DNA of 64,000 nt from Izhakiella capsodis. Lineage in GTDB: Bacteria > Pseudomonadota > Gammaproteobacteria > Enterobacterales > Enterobacteriaceae. Shown here piece after piece: positions 37,291-46,192 of the stretch; within the stretch, counting starts at the first letter, position 1, and each line of letters begins with the position of its first letter. The notes under the pieces were generated by a model. The model was not told the origin of the DNA. It made no database searches and was given only the letters and a program-made list of their open reading frames with translations. The translations under genes and the position numbers were made by a program. The stretch covers positions 124,001-188,000 of the forward strand of contig NZ_FOVC01000003.1 in the NCBI RefSeq assembly GCF_900115045.1. Direction: 5' to 3'.

Positions 37291-38101
37291 TCGAGTTCAT
37301 CAGGGCCATTTCGCCCGCAAACGCTTCGGCCAAAACTTCCTGAACGACAGCTATATTATTGACAGCATTGTTTCCGCTATTCAGCCCAAAAAAGACCAGG
37401 TGATTGTTGAGATCGGTCCAGGTCTTGGTGCGCTGACCGAACCTGTAGGCGAAAAAGTGGATGCCATGACGGTCATTGAGCTTGACCGCGACCTGGCTGC
37501 ACGCCTGAAAACGCACCCTTTTCTGGGGCCGAAGCTCACAATTTTCCAACAGGATGCCATGAGCTTCGACTTCGCGGCATATGCCCGCGAAAAAGGTCAG
37601 TTGCTGCGGGTATTTGGCAATCTGCCCTACAATATCTCTACGCCGCTGATGTTCCACCTTTTCAGCTATGCTGGCGCAATCCAGGATATGCACTTCATGC
37701 TGCAAAAAGAGGTGGTAAACCGACTGGTCGCCGGACCAGGAAGTAAAGCTTATGGCCGACTGAGCGTAATGGCGCAATATTATTGTCAGATCATTCCGGT
37801 TCTTGAAGTACCGCCAGAGTCGTTCACGCCTGCGCCTAAGGTAGATTCAGCCGTCGTCCGCCTCATACCTCATGCAACCCAGGCGCATCCGGTTAAAGAT
37901 ATCCGTAAGCTGAGCCACATTACCGCCACCGCGTTTGGTCAGCGCCGTAAAACGCTGCGTAACTCGCTGAGCAATCTGTTCAGCGCCAGCGCGCTGGATG
38001 CGATGAATATCAACGCGACGCTACGCGCTGAAAATCTTAGCGTCGTGCAATACTGTCAGTTAGCTAACTGGCTGAGCGCCCACCCGACGCCTGGAGAGTA
38101 A
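37283..38101 (+). CDS. rsmA: 16S rRNA dimethyladenosine transferase RsmA (KsgA)
   Basis: Dimethylates A1518 and A1519 in helix 45 of 16S rRNA late in 30S assembly; loss gives kasugamycin resistance. The 272 residues (E. coli 273) show the AdoMet motifs KRFGQNFL, EIGPGLGALT and the catalytic NLPYNIS near residue 113. It overlaps pdxA and is followed 4 nt later by apaG. Confidence 0.98.
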   Translation: MNNRVHQGHFARKRFGQNFLNDSYIIDSIVSAIQPKKDQVIVEIGPGLGALTEPVGEKVDAMTVIELDRDLAARLKTHPFLGPKLTIFQQDAMSFDFAAYAREKGQLLRVFGNLPYNISTPLMFHLFSYAGAIQDMHFMLQKEVVNRLVAGPGSKAYGRLSVMAQYYCQIIPVLEVPPESFTPAPKVDSAVVRLIPHATQAHPVKDIRKLSHITATAFGQRRKTLRNSLSNLFSASALDAMNINATLRAENLSVVQYCQLANWLSAHPTPGE

Positions 38102-38105
38102 CAGC

Positions 38106-38483
38106 ATGAATGAATCGTCCCGTATTTGCATTCAGGTTCAGAGCGTTTACGTTGCCTCGCAGTCCTTACCGGCTGAAGAGCGCTACGTTTTTGCCTACAC
38201 CATTACTCTTCGCAATCTTGGGCGCGATAGCATTCAGCTCCTTAACCGCTACTGGCTTATCACCAATGGTAACGGGCGGGAAACCGAAGTACGGGGAGAA
38301 GGCGTGATTGGCGAACAGCCCCACATCGCTGCAGGCAGCGAATTTCAATATACCAGCGGCGCTATTCTGGAAACACCGATGGGGACGATGCAAGGCCATT
38401 ATGAAATGCAGGATGCTGAAGGCCTGCGTTTTCAGGTTGATATTCCCGTATTCCGCCTTGCCATTGAATCCTGTATTCACTAG
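38106..38483 (+). CDS. apaG: ApaG domain protein
   Basis: Small beta-sandwich protein of 125 residues, the E. coli length, with family blocks YTITLRNLG, RYWLITNGNGRETEV and GVIGEQPHIAAGSEFQYTS. The molecular function is not established; the family is linked by position to ApaH. Immediately precedes apaH. Confidence 0.95.
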   Translation: MNESSRICIQVQSVYVASQSLPAEERYVFAYTITLRNLGRDSIQLLNRYWLITNGNGRETEVRGEGVIGEQPHIAAGSEFQYTSGAILETPMGTMQGHYEMQDAEGLRFQVDIPVFRLAIESCIH

Positions 38484-38508
38484 CGCATAGACATCTTTTT
38501 CCATTGTA

Positions 38509-38528
38509 CAGCGGCAGGGCCGCCGCTG
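38509..38528. other. Stem-loop between apaG and apaH
   Basis: CAGCGGC (38509-38515) and GCCGCTG (38522-38528) form a perfect 7-bp stem with a 6-nt loop just upstream of the apaH ribosome-binding region. There is no T run, so it is more likely an RNA-stability or spacing element than a terminator. Confidence 0.4.
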
Positions 38529-38546
38529 ACGCACCAGGATTTACGC

Positions 38547-39377
38547 ATGAGCACCTACTTAATTGGGGATATTCACGGTTGCTTTGATGAGCTGCAATCG
38601 TTGTTGCAACAGGTAAATTTCAATCCACAGCAGGATGTACTTTGGCTGACCGGCGATCTGGTGGCTCGCGGTCCGTCCTCGTTGGACGTGCTGCGCTATA
38701 TTAAATCACTTGGTTCCTCGGCCAGACTGGTTCTGGGTAATCACGATTTACATTTGCTGGCGGTATTCGCCGGCATCACCCGTAACAAGCCTAAAGATCG
38801 GCTCAATTCTCTGCTGGAAGCGGAGGATATCGACGCGCTTATAAACTGGCTGCGCCGCCAGCCGTTGTTGCAGGTAGATGAAGAGAAAAAGCTGGTGATG
38901 GCCCATGCGGGTATCACGCCGCAATGGGATATTGCTACCGCGAAACGCTGTGCCGCTGAGGTAGAGAAAGTGCTGGCCAGCGACAGCTATCCACTGTTTC
39001 TTGATGCCATGTACGGTGATATGCCGAATAACTGGTCAGAAGAACTTAGCGGCTTATCACGCTTGCGCTTCATCAGTAACGCGCTGACCCGCATGCGCTA
39101 CTGCTTTCCTAACGGACAGCTGGATATGATCTGCAAAGAGCCGCCAGAGCTGGCAACGCCGCCGCTTAAGCCCTGGTTCGATATTCCGGGTCCGGTCACC
39201 GGTGAGTACACGGTGGCCTTTGGTCACTGGGCATCGCTGGAAGGCAAAGGTACCCCTCCGGGCGTGGTTGGTCTGGACACCGGCTGCTGCTGGGGTGGTA
39301 CGTTGACCCTGTTGCGTTGGGAAGACAGACGCTTTTTCAGCCAGCCGTCTAATCGCCAGCAATCTGTTGATGAGTAA
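38547..39377 (+). CDS. apaH: Symmetrical diadenosine tetraphosphatase ApaH
   Basis: Hydrolyses Ap4A to two ADP and can remove Np4 caps from RNA. The 276 residues (E. coli 280) have the metallophosphoesterase motifs GDIHGC near residue 7, GDLVARGP, and GNHD, followed by MAHAGI and the C-terminal FGHWASLEG and LDTGCCWGG. Last gene of the lptD run, converging on folA. Confidence 0.98.
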   Translation: MSTYLIGDIHGCFDELQSLLQQVNFNPQQDVLWLTGDLVARGPSSLDVLRYIKSLGSSARLVLGNHDLHLLAVFAGITRNKPKDRLNSLLEAEDIDALINWLRRQPLLQVDEEKKLVMAHAGITPQWDIATAKRCAAEVEKVLASDSYPLFLDAMYGDMPNNWSEELSGLSRLRFISNALTRMRYCFPNGQLDMICKEPPELATPPLKPWFDIPGPVTGEYTVAFGHWASLEGKGTPPGVVGLDTGCCWGGTLTLLRWEDRRFFSQPSNRQQSVDE

Positions 39378-39395
39378 CGATACGCCCCCCTGAAC

Positions 39396-39436
39396 AAAAA
39401 ACGCCTGCCGCAACAAGCTGATCGGCAGGCGTTTTC
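39396..39436. terminator. Bidirectional terminator between apaH and folA
   Basis: A perfect 10-bp stem, ACGCCTGCCG (39401-39410) with CGGCAGGCGT (39423-39432), is flanked by an A run on the left and a T run on the right. It can therefore terminate apaH (plus) and folA (minus). Confidence 0.92.
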
Positions 39437-39488
39437 CATATCAATTCTGGCAGCAAACGCTGTGCTAACGGCAAGCCAACCGGTTATC

Positions 39489-39968
39489 TCAACGACGCTC
39501 AAGTATTTCCCAGCAGCAACGGTGACTGTTCTTGTCATCCGCATCGTGAAATTCGCTGAAAACAGATTGCCACTGAGCTGGCTCGTAGTCAGGGAAATGC
39601 GTATCACCCTCCACTTCAGCATCGATATGAGTCAGATACAAACGGTTCGCTTTATCGATGAACTGACGGTAAATATCACCACCGCCGATAATCATGACTT
39701 CCCCTGCCTCACCGGCTGCCACCAGCGCCTCCTGCAGTGAGTTGACCCATATGGCGCCTTCGGCGCTGCCGTGCTGACGACTGATAACAATATTTTTGCG
39801 CAGTGGCAAGGGGTGACCGATTGACTCCCAGGTACGGCTCCCCATGATGACCGGCTTATTTAAGGTATGCTGCTTGAACCAAGCCAGATCCGCAGGCAGA
39901 TGCCACGGCATTGTATTTTCCATACCAATCACTCGGTCTGCCGCCATAGCGGCAATCAGGCTTATCAT
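39489..39968 (-). CDS. folA: Dihydrofolate reductase
   Basis: NADPH-dependent reduction of dihydrofolate. ATG 39968 gives 159 residues and the start MISLIAA, as in E. coli; a longer frame is not supported. Catalytic Asp27 and Trp22, Trp30, Arg57 and the GGG at 95-97 are kept, and the C-terminal half (THIDAEVEGDTHFPDYEP) is nearly identical. By alignment, several residues around the NADPH 2'-phosphate differ from E. coli: R44S, H45R, S64R, K76N and R98D, along with R52H and G56L. Convergent with apaH. Confidence 0.96.
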   Translation of the reverse strand: MISLIAAMAADRVIGMENTMPWHLPADLAWFKQHTLNKPVIMGSRTWESIGHPLPLRKNIVISRQHGSAEGAIWVNSLQEALVAAGEAGEVMIIGGGDIYRQFIDKANRLYLTHIDAEVEGDTHFPDYEPAQWQSVFSEFHDADDKNSHRCCWEILERR

Positions 39969-40280
39969 CATCCGTAAACTCACAGGGTGGAAAATTCGCG
40001 CCATCATACGCAAAGGCGAAACTTTCGTCGATAGCCTCCCGTCCGTATTTAAACAATGAAGGCAGTATTAAGCATTGCCTGTGACAGGTTATCCCTCAGT
40101 TTTTCTAAGGCGCCGGGACAAACATCAAGCCGCTTAACATCGTCATCAGCAACGCGTCGACGCCCGGCAAATTTCCCGTATGCGCTGACAGTATCGGGCT
40201 AGCCATCGATAGCTGAAGAAAACCGACGTGGGGTATCAACTACCAAATCCGTGAAACGCTGAGATGACGATCCGATGCGA
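39969..40280. other. folA upstream region up to rhaM
   Basis: About 310 nt without a gene. It must hold the folA promoter; TATGAT on the minus strand about 50 nt before the start is a possible -10. Nothing clearly terminates rhaM, which ends at its right edge. No repeat, tRNA or integrase trace marks this boundary of the rhamnose block. Confidence 0.4.
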
Positions 40281-40595
40281 TTACTTAAGAAAAAATACTT
40301 CGCGCAGATCGGCGCTCACCGGACGGTTATCCGCATGAGTCGGCATCAGCTCGCACATCGACGCCCACCACTGCTGGCAAATCTCAGTTTGGGCGATTGC
40401 CTGCCAGCGGGACTCAGACTCGATCTCAACATAGCCAAACAACAAACAACGCTGTTCATCGAGAAAGAGACTGTAATTATGAGCGCCATGGGCTTTTAGT
40501 ATGGCGGCCAGTTCCGGCCAGATCGGGTTATGGCGCTGCTGATAGGCCGCAATACACTGTGGATAAACTGACATCGTGAAGGCTTTACGAAACAC
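40281..40595 (-). CDS. rhaM: L-rhamnose mutarotase
   Basis: Interconverts the anomers of L-rhamnose to speed catabolism. The dimeric ferredoxin-like fold is suggested by RKAFTMSV, YQQRHNPIWPEL, HGAHNYSLFLD and the tryptophan pair QQWWASM. The GTG at 40595 yields 104 residues, the E. coli length, with GAGG 6 nt before it and an 11-nt overlap with rhaD. An upstream ATG at 40610 is less likely. Last gene of rhaBADM. Confidence 0.95.
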   Translation of the reverse strand: MFRKAFTMSVYPQCIAAYQQRHNPIWPELAAILKAHGAHNYSLFLDEQRCLLFGYVEIESESRWQAIAQTEICQQWWASMCELMPTHADNRPVSADLREVFFLK

Positions 40596-41427
40596 CGGCT
40601 GCCTCGACATTCAGCGCCGCTGCCCAGGGTTCTACGGCGAAACGTTTACCAAGTTCAACCAGCTGCGAACGACTGATAGTCTGGCGGACTCCCCCCATTG
40701 ACAGCACCTTCACCATGACCTCGGACGACTTTTCAGCCGTATCGATCAAGCCAAAAGTTTCATCCAGCGTCGGTCCGGCGCCGAAAATGCCGTGAAAGGG
40801 CCACATGACCAGACTGTGCAGCTGCATTTTATCCGCAGTCGCAGCGCCAATACCGTCCGTGCCTGGCACTCTCCAGGGAACGATACCAATTCCTTCGGGA
40901 AACACCACCAGGCACTCGGTACTCCCTTCCCAGAGCAAACGGGTAAAGCGCGCCTCATCAAGCTCAACAACATAGCTCAACGCCATAAAGTGGGTAGCGT
41001 GACAATGCATAATCACCCGATCACGCCCATTAGTCAGGGTCTTACGCACCGCGTGAGACAGAAAGTGCGAGGCGAGTTCAGAGGTGGGTAAACCACCGTG
41101 AGTCAGCCCCCAATGAATCTGATAGGACTCTCCTCGCTCATCGAGCTGAAGTAAAACCAGGTTATCGGCGGGATCCAGTTGGACATTACGAAAAAACTTA
41201 CCTGAACCCGTTACCAGGAACCAACAGTTTGCCAGCTCAGGCGCTGGCTGAGTCAGCGCTATACAACGAGGCTCCTCAACGAAATCCTGACGAAAGGGTG
41301 CCACCTCCTCGGCCAGTAATCTCAGGCTGATATTACCCCCGTTGCGCTCGTCCCAGCCCTTTAGCCACATATCGCTGGTTGCTTTAACCATGCCCTGGAC
41401 AAACCAGGATGAAAGAATATTTTGCAT
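40585..41427 (-). CDS. rhaD: Rhamnulose-1-phosphate aldolase
   Basis: Class II zinc aldolase cleaving L-rhamnulose-1-phosphate into dihydroxyacetone phosphate and L-lactaldehyde. ATG 41427 has GAGG at good spacing and gives 280 residues (E. coli 274). Zinc ligands are visible in HCHATHF and HSLVMWPFHG, and the substrate loop GSGKFFRN and the WEGSTECLVVFPEG block are conserved. It starts 8 nt after the rhaA stop. Confidence 0.97.
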   Translation of the reverse strand: MQNILSSWFVQGMVKATSDMWLKGWDERNGGNISLRLLAEEVAPFRQDFVEEPRCIALTQPAPELANCWFLVTGSGKFFRNVQLDPADNLVLLQLDERGESYQIHWGLTHGGLPTSELASHFLSHAVRKTLTNGRDRVIMHCHATHFMALSYVVELDEARFTRLLWEGSTECLVVFPEGIGIVPWRVPGTDGIGAATADKMQLHSLVMWPFHGIFGAGPTLDETFGLIDTAEKSSEVMVKVLSMGGVRQTISRSQLVELGKRFAVEPWAAALNVEAAGVS

Positions 41428-41435
41428 ACTAATCC

Positions 41436-42692
41436 TCAACGTTGAGTCAGAATCTGTTGTTCATAGCGGCGGACATCGCTCAGCCAGGCCGAACCCACCG
41501 GAACGTCATGCCGCAGGCACCACTGATCCCATACTGCTTGCCAGGGCAGACTTTTCTGCTCCTCCAGCGAGGCCAGTCGTGCAGTGTAATCTCCCTCTGA
41601 CTCCAGTTTTTTTAACGCATCAACCGGCTCCAGCAAGGCACGCAGCAGGGCTTTTTTACTATTACGGGTGCCGATAACCCAAGCCGCAATGCGGTTGATC
41701 GACGCATCAAAAAAATCCAGCCCGATATGGACGCGATCAAATAACTGCTGTCGGACAATTTCACAGGCGATCGCCTGGGTTTCATCATCCAGCAATACCA
41801 CGTGATCGCTATCCCAGCGTACCGGACGACTGACGTGCAGAAGCAAACGAGGCACATAAAGCATCGCCGCCGAGATCTTATCGGAAATGACTTCGGTAGG
41901 ATGAAAATGCCCGGCATCCAGCGTTAACGCTATCTGACGCGAGACGGCATAGCCAAGACAGAATTCGTTTGAGCCAACGGTGTAGCTTTCAGCACCAATA
42001 CCGAACAGCTTGCTCTCCACCGCATCAATGTGGTGCGCTGAATTTAACTTTTCGCTGAGGATGTCATCGATGGCACTCATCAGGCGCTGGCGCGGGGCGT
42101 AACGATCGATGGTCAGATCTTTCATCCCATCCGGTACCCAAATATTCATTACCGAGGGAGAACCTAACTGCTCACCAAACCAGGCAGAGATGTGTCGGCA
42201 GGCCTTACAGTGATCAATCCAGAAACGTCTTATCGATGGGTCCTGATGCGCCAAAGTGAAGCCATCCGCACTTTTCGCGTGAGAGAAACACGTTGGATTA
42301 AAATCCAGGCCAACACCTTGCTGCCGCGCCCAGTCAACCCAGCCTGCAAAATGGTGTGGCTCGATCGCATCACGTGCTACAGGAACATCGCTCTCCAGAT
42401 AAATAGCGTGCAGATTAAGTCTCTTAGGCCCTGGAATTAGCGACATTGCTTTATCGATATCTGCACGCAGCTCCTGGGCATTGCGAGCACGCCCTGGATG
42501 ATGACCGGTCGCCTGGATTCCGCCTGTCAGTTCTCCCTGAGGGTTTTCAAAACCGCGCACGTCATCTCCCTGCCAGCAATGCATTGATACAGGCAGGCTA
42601 TCCAGTCTCGTAAGCGCTTTCTCTACGTCGACTCCGTGATCCGCAAAGCGTTGCTTCGCCAGCGCATAAGCCTCTTCGATGGTCCTGGTCAT
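41436..42692 (-). CDS. rhaA: L-rhamnose isomerase
   Basis: Metal-dependent TIM-barrel enzyme converting L-rhamnose to L-rhamnulose. ATG 42692, in an ATGA overlap with the rhaB stop and preceded by AAGGA, gives 418 residues (E. coli 419). Family blocks include VSMHCWQGDDV, GIQATGHHPGRARN, GLDFNPTCFSH, LDAGHFHPTEVISDK and HVSRPVRWDSDHVV with the metal ligands. Confidence 0.98.
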   Translation of the reverse strand: MTRTIEEAYALAKQRFADHGVDVEKALTRLDSLPVSMHCWQGDDVRGFENPQGELTGGIQATGHHPGRARNAQELRADIDKAMSLIPGPKRLNLHAIYLESDVPVARDAIEPHHFAGWVDWARQQGVGLDFNPTCFSHAKSADGFTLAHQDPSIRRFWIDHCKACRHISAWFGEQLGSPSVMNIWVPDGMKDLTIDRYAPRQRLMSAIDDILSEKLNSAHHIDAVESKLFGIGAESYTVGSNEFCLGYAVSRQIALTLDAGHFHPTEVISDKISAAMLYVPRLLLHVSRPVRWDSDHVVLLDDETQAIACEIVRQQLFDRVHIGLDFFDASINRIAAWVIGTRNSKKALLRALLEPVDALKKLESEGDYTARLASLEEQKSLPWQAVWDQWCLRHDVPVGSAWLSDVRRYEQQILTQR

Positions 42693-44152
42693 AGACAAAG
42701 TTCCTTGGTCGGTTGTGTCAGCGCCTGAAAGCGTGGCCAGCAGGCAGTAAGAGCGGGGTTATGTTGAGGAGTAAAATGCGTCAACAGCGCGTTATCTCTG
42801 ATGCAGTGACGAAATGCAGCGGCATCGTAAAGATCCCCGCTGGCGATCAGTTGGGCGCCGATATTCCCCAACGCCGATGCCTCAACCGGGCCGGCAATCA
42901 CTGGTAATTGACACGCATCAGCACAAAGCTGGTTAAGCAGCCTGTTCTGACTGCCACCGCCCACGATATGGATATAACGGAAAGGCCGACCATGATGCTG
43001 CGTCAAACACTGCATAACCTGACGATAAAACAGTGCCAGACTATCAAAGATGCAGCGTGCCAGCTCTGCTCCGCTCTGCGGAATTGCCATACTCTGGGCA
43101 GCGCAGGCGTCCTGGATCTCCTTCACCATACTGGTTGGATGAATAAAGCGTGCGTCATTGGGGTGAATGAGCGATTGCCCGATGGGTAGCCTGTTGACAT
43201 CGTTGATAAGCTCACTCAGATCGCCGATGTTTAGTTCATCGCACATCCGTTGCAGCAGCCATAGACCCATGATGTTCTTCAACACCCGATAGCGTCCTTC
43301 AACGCTACCTTCATTCGTCAGGTTGTCTGCGAGGGCCGCCCGGTCAATGCAGGGTTTATCACTCTCAAAGCCCATGAGTGACCAAGTGCCGGAGCTAAGA
43401 AAAAGACTGTCTCTGTCCTCAAGTGGCGTCGCTAATACGGCACTGGCGGTATCATGCGAGGCCACCGCTACTACTGGAATCCGTTGACCGGCCTCATTTT
43501 GCCAGTGACCAATAGGTTTTCCTGGCTGACAGGGTTTTCCGAACCAGGCCGCTTTCGCGCCGCACCAGTTCAGTAGTGGCTTGTCCCACAAACCACTCTG
43601 CACATTGAGCAGCTGAGTAGTCGTGGCATTGGTGTACTCCCAATTCATTACGCCCGTCAAACGCCAGGCCAGGTAGTCGGGGATCATCAGAACATGGGCG
43701 ACACGCCGGTGCAGTTCCGGCTCGGTGTCAGCAAAAGCACGGAGCTGGTAAAGAGTGTTGAAGGGCAGGAATTGAATGCCCGTGCGCTGATAGATGTGCT
43801 CGCATCCCAGCTCATGCTGTGCCCGGGATAGCAGACCGTCTGTACGGGCATCACGATAAGACACGCACGGGCCGAGTCGTTCAGCCTGTTTGTCCAGCAT
43901 CACCAAATCGACGCCCCAGGTGTCAATGCCCAGACTAAATGGAACCACCGGCAAGGTGTTCAGACCTTGCACTATCTCCTTTTCAAGAAAATCAATATCC
44001 CAGCATTGGTATTTCTGGCCGGTTTGCAGCGGATTAACGAAACGGTGATGCTCCACCAGCCCAAGTGCGCCACTGACGGTGTCAAAGCGCGCCAGCATCA
44101 CGCGGCCGCTTGATGCCCCAAGATCCACGGCGGCAATGTGTCGTATTGTCAT
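42689..44152 (-). CDS. rhaB: L-rhamnulokinase
   Basis: FGGY-family kinase phosphorylating L-rhamnulose at O1. The 487 residues (E. coli 489) contain the phosphate motif VDLGASSGRVML near residue 10, SLGIDTWGVDLVML, SHDTASAVLATP and the C-terminal GGGSQNRLLNQLCADA. First gene of rhaBADM, transcribed away from rhaSR and preceded by a RhaS-type operator. Confidence 0.98.
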   Translation of the reverse strand: MTIRHIAAVDLGASSGRVMLARFDTVSGALGLVEHHRFVNPLQTGQKYQCWDIDFLEKEIVQGLNTLPVVPFSLGIDTWGVDLVMLDKQAERLGPCVSYRDARTDGLLSRAQHELGCEHIYQRTGIQFLPFNTLYQLRAFADTEPELHRRVAHVLMIPDYLAWRLTGVMNWEYTNATTTQLLNVQSGLWDKPLLNWCGAKAAWFGKPCQPGKPIGHWQNEAGQRIPVVAVASHDTASAVLATPLEDRDSLFLSSGTWSLMGFESDKPCIDRAALADNLTNEGSVEGRYRVLKNIMGLWLLQRMCDELNIGDLSELINDVNRLPIGQSLIHPNDARFIHPTSMVKEIQDACAAQSMAIPQSGAELARCIFDSLALFYRQVMQCLTQHHGRPFRYIHIVGGGSQNRLLNQLCADACQLPVIAGPVEASALGNIGAQLIASGDLYDAAAFRHCIRDNALLTHFTPQHNPALTACWPRFQALTQPTKELCL

Positions 44153-44182
44153 GGCACTGTATCCTGAAGAAAGAATAATGCC

Positions 44183-44276
44183 AGTTTACAAATCTTAACT
44201 GCCGCTACCTTCCTGGCGCTGCCAGCAGGCTCTTGCGGCTGGCAATCTGAGAAAGTTAAGCCTGAGCACTTTCACA
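44183..44276 (-). promoter_or_regulatory. rhaB promoter with RhaS operator and CRP-like site
   Basis: Two inverted 17-nt half-sites lie at 44241-44257 (minus: AACTTTCTCAGATTGCC) and 44207-44223 (plus: ACCTTCCTGGCGCTGCC), 17 nt apart. The first matches the E. coli RhaS half-site ATCTTTCCCTGGTTGCC at 13 of 17 positions, the second at about 10. TAAACT at 44188-44183 (minus) is placed like the E. coli rhaB -10 TAGACT. A CRP-like motif with a perfect TCACA half lies at 44261-44276, upstream of the operator as in E. coli. Confidence 0.8.
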
Positions 44277-44463
44277 TTTTTGCTAACGGTTACACGTTAA
44301 TCGTTTGCTAAAAGAAAGTTGATCGCGCCTGCAATTCGGAAAAATTCATTCACAATTCTTAAAATTACTGCGGTAAAACCGTCCTTAAACGCGCAAAATT
44401 TAAGGCAGGCCTTTGAAACACTGTTTTAGTATCGGTGACGGGTTCTCTAAAGCAGGAGATAGT

Positions 44464-45291
44464 ATGGCCATACTTCATAGCGTTGATTTTTTTCCTGACG
44501 GGGCTTTTCCGATCGCCATTGAACCACGAATACCCCAGGAGATATTCCCGGAACATCATCATGATTTTCATGAGATTGTTTTGGTTGAACAAGGATCGGG
44601 TTTACACGTGCTTAACGGTAAGCCCGCAACGCTTTCCACAGGTTGCGTTTGTTTCATACGTGACAGAGACCGTCATCTTTACGAACAGACAAATAATCTC
44701 TGTTTAACGAATGTGTTATACCGGGGGCCTGAGGCGTTTCACTTCATTAACGGCTTGCGAAATTGGTTACCCCATGAGCAAACCCACGATCATTGCCTGG
44801 GCTGGCGCATCAGTCCGCCAGCGCTGCGTCAGGCCAGAAACTTAATCGATCATATGGCAGCGTTATCCAAACACTATTCGCTGGAAAACCAGGCGTGGCA
44901 AGAAACGCTATTTATGCAGTTACTCATCTGCCTGCATAAAAGTGCTCAGGAATTGCCTGGCGCGACCAGCGCTGATACCCGTCTGATTCGCCTGTTGGAA
45001 TGGCTGAACAATCATTACAGTGAAGAGGTGGAGTGGCACTCGCTGGCGCAGAGTTTTTCACTGTCGCTACGTACGCTGCACCGTCAACTTAAGCAACACA
45101 CCGGCAGTACGCCGCAACGATACCTGACGCGTTTACGTCTGCTTCAGGCTCGCCATCAGCTGCGCCACAGCGATAGCCGGATCACGGATATCGCTTTTCG
45201 CTGTGGATTCGCCGACAGCAATCATTTTTCCACCCTGTTCCGTCGCGAGTTTGGCTGCACGCCACGCGCTGAGCGTCAGCAGACACTATGA
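44464..45291 (+). CDS. rhaS: AraC-type activator RhaS
   Basis: L-rhamnose-responsive activator of rhaBAD and rhaT. ATG 44464, with AGGAG 6-10 nt upstream, gives 275 residues (E. coli 278), starting like MxxLHSVDFF of E. coli. The N-terminal cupin sensor shows EHHHDFHEIVLVEQG and FIRDRDRHLYE. The C-terminal double helix-turn-helix has FSLSLRTLHRQLKQHTG and DIAFRCGFADSNHFSTLFRR split over residues ~195-265. It is followed 13 nt later by rhaR. Confidence 0.96.
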   Translation: MAILHSVDFFPDGAFPIAIEPRIPQEIFPEHHHDFHEIVLVEQGSGLHVLNGKPATLSTGCVCFIRDRDRHLYEQTNNLCLTNVLYRGPEAFHFINGLRNWLPHEQTHDHCLGWRISPPALRQARNLIDHMAALSKHYSLENQAWQETLFMQLLICLHKSAQELPGATSADTRLIRLLEWLNNHYSEEVEWHSLAQSFSLSLRTLHRQLKQHTGSTPQRYLTRLRLLQARHQLRHSDSRITDIAFRCGFADSNHFSTLFRREFGCTPRAERQQTL

Positions 45292-45304
45292 AAAGGAAGA
45301 CGTC

Positions 45305-46192
45305 ATGACCCTTATTCTGACGCGTGAAGATTACTTTCCTTCTCCCGGCATGCCTGTCGCCGTTGTCGATCGCTCGCCCCAGCCATCGTTTCCACCACAT
45401 CGTCACCAGTTCAGTGAGATTGTTTTGGTCTGGCGGGGAAATGGACAGCATGTACTGAACGATCGCCCCTGGCTGGTCACCTGCGGCGATCTTTTTTACA
45501 TCAAAGACCAGGATTGCCACAGCTATGATTCGGTGAATGATCTGGTGCTGGATAATATTCTATATTGCCCTGACCGCTTCAAACTAGAACTGGACTGGTC
45601 GCAGCTGCTGCCGCTCCATGATGACAAACAGTCGGCTCACTGGCGGTTAACAACCCGGGGAATGGCGCTCGCCCGCAGTGTCATTAAACAACTGGTGCAA
45701 GAGTGTCGCAAAAACGATCTACTCTCCTTACAGCTGACCGAAGCGCTGTTTTTACAGCTGGCGCTGGTCCTGCGCCGGCATCGCTATGCTATCGACTCGC
45801 TGCGACTGCCTGAAGGAGAGCAGCTGGATCTTTTAATGGCAGTAATCCAGGCCAATCCCGGTCAACCGCTCGATCTGGCCAGTTTTTGTCAGCGACATCA
45901 TCTCAGCGAGCGGGCATTAAAACAGCTGTTTCGTCAACAAACCGGCATGACTATCGGACACTATGTTCGTCAGTTGCAACTTTGCCAGGCCAGACACTTG
46001 CTACGCAGCCGTGACGGCCTGATCGGTGAAATCGCCGCTCGCTGCGGGTTTGACGACAGCAACTATTTCTCCGTGGTGTTTACCCGACAAACCGGGATGA
46101 CGCCCACAGAATGGCGACAGCGTTTCATTGGCGCCACGCAAACGAAGACAGAAAAGCGGCGTCTGATGGCCTCAGGCCGCTCGTCAGACTAA
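45305..46192 (+). CDS. rhaR: AraC-type activator RhaR
   Basis: Activator of rhaSR transcription in response to L-rhamnose. ATG 45305 (AAGGA upstream) gives 295 residues (E. coli 282), the extra length being a basic C-terminal tail after the second helix-turn-helix. Cupin block VLVWRGNGQHVLNDRPW and the DNA-binding GMTIGHYVRQLQLCQA and GFDDSNYFSVVFTRQTGM are typical of RhaR. Its stop overlaps that of the convergent rhaT by 4 nt. Confidence 0.95.
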   Translation: MTLILTREDYFPSPGMPVAVVDRSPQPSFPPHRHQFSEIVLVWRGNGQHVLNDRPWLVTCGDLFYIKDQDCHSYDSVNDLVLDNILYCPDRFKLELDWSQLLPLHDDKQSAHWRLTTRGMALARSVIKQLVQECRKNDLLSLQLTEALFLQLALVLRRHRYAIDSLRLPEGEQLDLLMAVIQANPGQPLDLASFCQRHHLSERALKQLFRQQTGMTIGHYVRQLQLCQARHLLRSRDGLIGEIAARCGFDDSNYFSVVFTRQTGMTPTEWRQRFIGATQTKTEKRRLMASGRSSD

